The position numbers and the translations under genes are program-made. Positions 31,382 through 33,895 of a stretch of DNA of 33,895 nt are shown here, in pieces. The stretch is from Ignavibacteriaceae bacterium. Its GTDB lineage: Bacteria; Bacteroidota; Ignavibacteria; Ignavibacteriales; Ignavibacteriaceae. The notes under the pieces were generated by a model that was given only the letters and a program-made list of their open reading frames with translations, was not told where the DNA came from and did not search any database. The stretch lies in the NCBI GenBank assembly GCA_013360295.1, contig JABWCL010000040.1:1-33895 (forward strand), written 5' to 3'. Within the stretch, counting starts at the first letter, position 1; every line of letters starts with the position of its first letter.

Positions 31382-33895
31382 ATGAGAAAACTATTAGTAT
31401 GCTCATCTGTTCTTCTTTTTAACCTGGCAATAATGAGCCAGAGCAGCCAGCCAATTATAATCGGTACTTTTGGAGTCGGTAATCCGGATAGCGCATTCTA
31501 TTTTAAAACCAATCTTGAAAATTCATTCGGATTTAACACAAAGTTTACCAACTTTTTGTTTCCTAACCCTGATACATGGTACACATACACCGGCCCGGTT
31601 ATCCCATTTTCGGGAAGCCAAAATTTCAGCAGTCTCACTACTATCAACAATATTGGCGGAATTCTTGGAACAAGTTCACATTATTTAGCAAATGGTAAAA
31701 GGAATACGGACAATTATGTGCGCAATTTTGATTGGTTATATTACTTCACCGGAGGATTATACTCGGTATGGCCAGGATATGACAATTCAAACTCAGTTTA
31801 TAAAACTATGTTGAAGCACATTACAGGCAACTCAACCGACAGCTCCGGATATTGGTCAAGCGGTTCGGTACCTGGAATAATGGCATACGGGCCAACATGG
31901 GGGGGAGATAATAGCCCTCAGCCAGGCTCGCGCAACTGCGGTTACAAACAGGAAACGAGGTACAGGGCGTCCGGCAGTTACTTTACACCGGATAGCACGG
32001 AATATGAAGCTAAATTTAATATTTTCCCATATACCGTAATTGATACTACGGGTAATCCGGTCGTTTGTTCACTTCTCGTATTAATTCATTATCAATTAGC
32101 AAATAGCGCAAATAAAGATACAACCGACACAATTAAAATGGCAATAAGAGCTCTCGAAGTATTGGATGAGGATAATTTAAAAGTAGTATATAACCTCGGT
32201 AAATATCAACGAAATATTAACCTATACGATGAGCATCCCTACATATACCAAAAGACTGAATTCCAGGTGCATTGGGTTGGCGGCAGAAAGATATTACTGA
32301 GAGATATTGAAGTGTATGATGTGAATATTTATAAAAATGTATTCATGAACCTTGATCGTATTAATGAAGTAAAGGACTCAATTTATAATTACCTCTCCAG
32401 AATAAAAAGCCATAGTTCTCCATTTTATAACAATAATTTCAAATACCATCAATCCGTGGACGAACCTCACACAAGAGATTTGTTCCCTGCTCTAAGATAT
32501 GTTAACAGGGTACTGGATACCCTCAGGAGCGGTTCACTTGGTACCGCGCCAAAATTATTCACTCATTTCTATCCGGAATGGAACGGCTATTGGGACTTCG
32601 AACATTCTCTCTCACTTTATTATGATTCCGTACTGCCTGATCCCTTTGTATATTATTATCACTATTCGGTGGGTGACGACGAACAAGTCACTATGTTCTA
32701 TAACTGGTCAATTCACCAGCAAGCTTCCGTAGCATGCGGCAATAAACCTTTTCACTTTATTATTGATGTGTGGGACCAACAAAATGTGAGTGGCGGGCAG
32801 GCATGGAGGGCTCCGTCTAAATCTGAGATGACTGCCTCAATAATGGGAGCGTTATCGTTTGGGTGCAAGGGCATCTATTACGAGCCATTTTTCAGTTATG
32901 GTACTGTAAAGGGTTTGGTTGAACTTGACAATAATCTTAGACAATATGTTCCCAACGAGCTCGGCTATTTTGTCAAGGACAGTCTAAACATAAGGCTTTC
33001 GGGCCCCCTCGGTATAACGCTCAACAAACTAAAGTTCACGGATTCTTCTGCTACGATAAGATTTTTCTACACTAAACCAAAGGATACTGAGAATATTCCT
33101 CTCAGCGAATCAGGTAGTGCGATCATTGATTATCTGAAAATTGAAAACAACCTTTCGGGCGGCGAATACTTTTTCCATGCGGGATTGTTGGAAGATTCGA
33201 TTGATAATTCTAGCAAATATTTTATGCTTTGTAATCTTTATACTGATACCCTTCAGCAACAACGCAAAGTAAAGATTACCATAGCAAGCGCCACGAATTT
33301 TGTAAATCATACCTTATCGGATATAGAATCGGTTTACCCTGACACAACCATTAATAGGTCAAATAATTTTATATTCACCCGGACTATGAAACCCGGCGAT
33401 GCGACATTATATCGTATCGTGCCGGTTGTGCAATTTGGGGGCAATCTTTTTTACAATGAAACAATTAACGCCGGATGCAACTTAAAAGAGAAGGCTCTTA
33501 GAGTAAAAGCCGGAGTTACACTGACCATTAATGCCAACTACACTTGCTCGCAGGATATAATTGTAGAACCAGGCGGTAAACTTGTTATTAATCCAGGAAA
33601 ATCTCTGACTTTCACCAACGGTGCGAAGCTGAGGGTGTACGGTTCGTTCATATCACGCGGTACTTCTAATAGTCCCATAGGCATTAATTTTACTGCCGTT
33701 GACATTGCAAAGCAAAATGGCATTTATCTTGATTCCTTAAGCATTGACTCTCTCGAATACACTAATGTATCAAATTGTTATTTCGGCATACATTCGCGTT
33801 ATACAGATCCTTACATCTCAGAATGCAATATCAGCAATACCAAAGTTGGTATTTATCTTGATAACGCGGAATATCAACCCGATATGGAAGAAGGT
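31382..33895 (+). CDS. Large secreted protein, glycosidase-like barrel plus beta-helix (partial, 3' end outside window)
   Basis: The reading frame opens with ATG at 31382 (AAAGGG 6 nt upstream) and stays open for 838 codons to the end of the window, so the C-terminus is missing. A signal peptide is present (MRKLLVCSSVLLFNLAIMSQ). Residues about 355-520 look like the core of an alpha/beta-barrel hydrolase: VDEPHTRDLFPALRYVNRVL (Asp360, Glu361), FTHFYPEW, PFVYYYHYSVGD, HFIIDVWDQQ and WRAPSKSEMTASIMGALSFGCKGIYYEPF. Residues about 705-838 turn into a beta-helix (LTINANYTCSQDIIVEPGGKLVINPG, GIYLDSLSI...NVSNCYFGI). Glycoside hydrolase activity is inference; no family number is offered. A T9SS sorting domain is likely beyond the edge. 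The gene follows 29600-31363 by 18 nt and shares its AT-rich codon use. Confidence 0.85.
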   Translation, partial: MRKLLVCSSVLLFNLAIMSQSSQPIIIGTFGVGNPDSAFYFKTNLENSFGFNTKFTNFLFPNPDTWYTYTGPVIPFSGSQNFSSLTTINNIGGILGTSSHYLANGKRNTDNYVRNFDWLYYFTGGLYSVWPGYDNSNSVYKTMLKHITGNSTDSSGYWSSGSVPGIMAYGPTWGGDNSPQPGSRNCGYKQETRYRASGSYFTPDSTEYEAKFNIFPYTVIDTTGNPVVCSLLVLIHYQLANSANKDTTDTIKMAIRALEVLDEDNLKVVYNLGKYQRNINLYDEHPYIYQKTEFQVHWVGGRKILLRDIEVYDVNIYKNVFMNLDRINEVKDSIYNYLSRIKSHSSPFYNNNFKYHQSVDEPHTRDLFPALRYVNRVLDTLRSGSLGTAPKLFTHFYPEWNGYWDFEHSLSLYYDSVLPDPFVYYYHYSVGDDEQVTMFYNWSIHQQASVACGNKPFHFIIDVWDQQNVSGGQAWRAPSKSEMTASIMGALSFGCKGIYYEPFFSYGTVKGLVELDNNLRQYVPNELGYFVKDSLNIRLSGPLGITLNKLKFTDSSATIRFFYTKPKDTENIPLSESGSAIIDYLKIENNLSGGEYFFHAGLLEDSIDNSSKYFMLCNLYTDTLQQQRKVKITIASATNFVNHTLSDIESVYPDTTINRSNNFIFTRTMKPGDATLYRIVPVVQFGGNLFYNETINAGCNLKEKALRVKAGVTLTINANYTCSQDIIVEPGGKLVINPGKSLTFTNGAKLRVYGSFISRGTSNSPIGINFTAVDIAKQNGIYLDSLSIDSLEYTNVSNCYFGIHSRYTDPYISECNISNTKVGIYLDNAEYQPDMEEG

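Overview
The window looks like chromosomal DNA from a member of the Ignavibacteria or a close relative in the Bacteroidota/Chlorobi group. The evidence is mixed. Several secreted proteins end in type IX secretion (T9SS) type A sorting domains of the YPNPFNPSTxI kind and carry a preceding VxLxWxTATExNNxxFEIxR module, both very common in that lineage. There is also a full Bat (aerotolerance) operon, and two promoters have the Bacteroidota shape (TTG, 20-21 nt, TAnnTTTG). No rRNA, transposase, integrase, phage gene or CRISPR array was seen. The species cannot be named from this sequence alone.

Layout, left to right. (1) 1-3300: pyrimidine operon pyrR-pyrB-pyrC on the minus strand. It ends in a strong terminator and is preceded by a leader with a recognisable PyrR-binding stem-loop and a terminator hairpin that also covers the pyrR ribosome binding site. 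(2) 3301-7500: a secreted beta-helix T9SS cargo gene and an arginyl-tRNA-protein transferase-like gene, embedded in repeat-rich intergenic DNA. (3) 7486-9600: a small haem-binding-type lipoprotein diverging from a small membrane protein gene that has a near-perfect sigma-54 promoter, then a secreted transglutaminase-like protein. (4) 9628-13662: tRNA-Ala(GGC) with its own promoter and terminator, then two T9SS cargo genes (P-domain protein; choice-of-anchor-J-like protein). (5) 13948-22083: moxR, DUF58, a small BatD-like gene, batA, batB, batC, batD and batE, all minus strand, with overlaps or gaps of a few bases and a Bacteroidota-type promoter in front of moxR. (6) 22191-29211: a second tightly packed minus-strand run: pgeF, EamA transporter, folB, folK, deoxynucleoside kinase, DUF4834-like, glycosyltransferase 9, a Ppx/GppA phosphatase fused to DUF302, and an RlmI-like methyltransferase. 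(7) 29600-33895: two plus-strand secreted-protein genes. The second is a large protein cut by the window edge, with a putative glycosidase-like barrel followed by a beta-helix.

How the parts work together. The pyr genes carry out and regulate UMP synthesis. The moxR/DUF58/Bat proteins are expected to form an envelope-associated chaperone and von Willebrand A complex. The pgeF-to-rlmI run is mostly folate, nucleotide, envelope and RNA maintenance. The T9SS cargo proteins are exported and anchored at the surface, but no T9SS machinery gene is in the window.

The observations most worth checking are the Ppx-DUF302 fusion, the sigma-54 promoter with nearby operator-like repeats, the PyrR leader, the paired BatD-like proteins, the inverted 19-bp repeats that supply the stop codons of two convergent genes, and the roughly 50-bp-period palindromic intergenic repeats. 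Nothing here forces the conclusion of a wholly new defence or mobile system.
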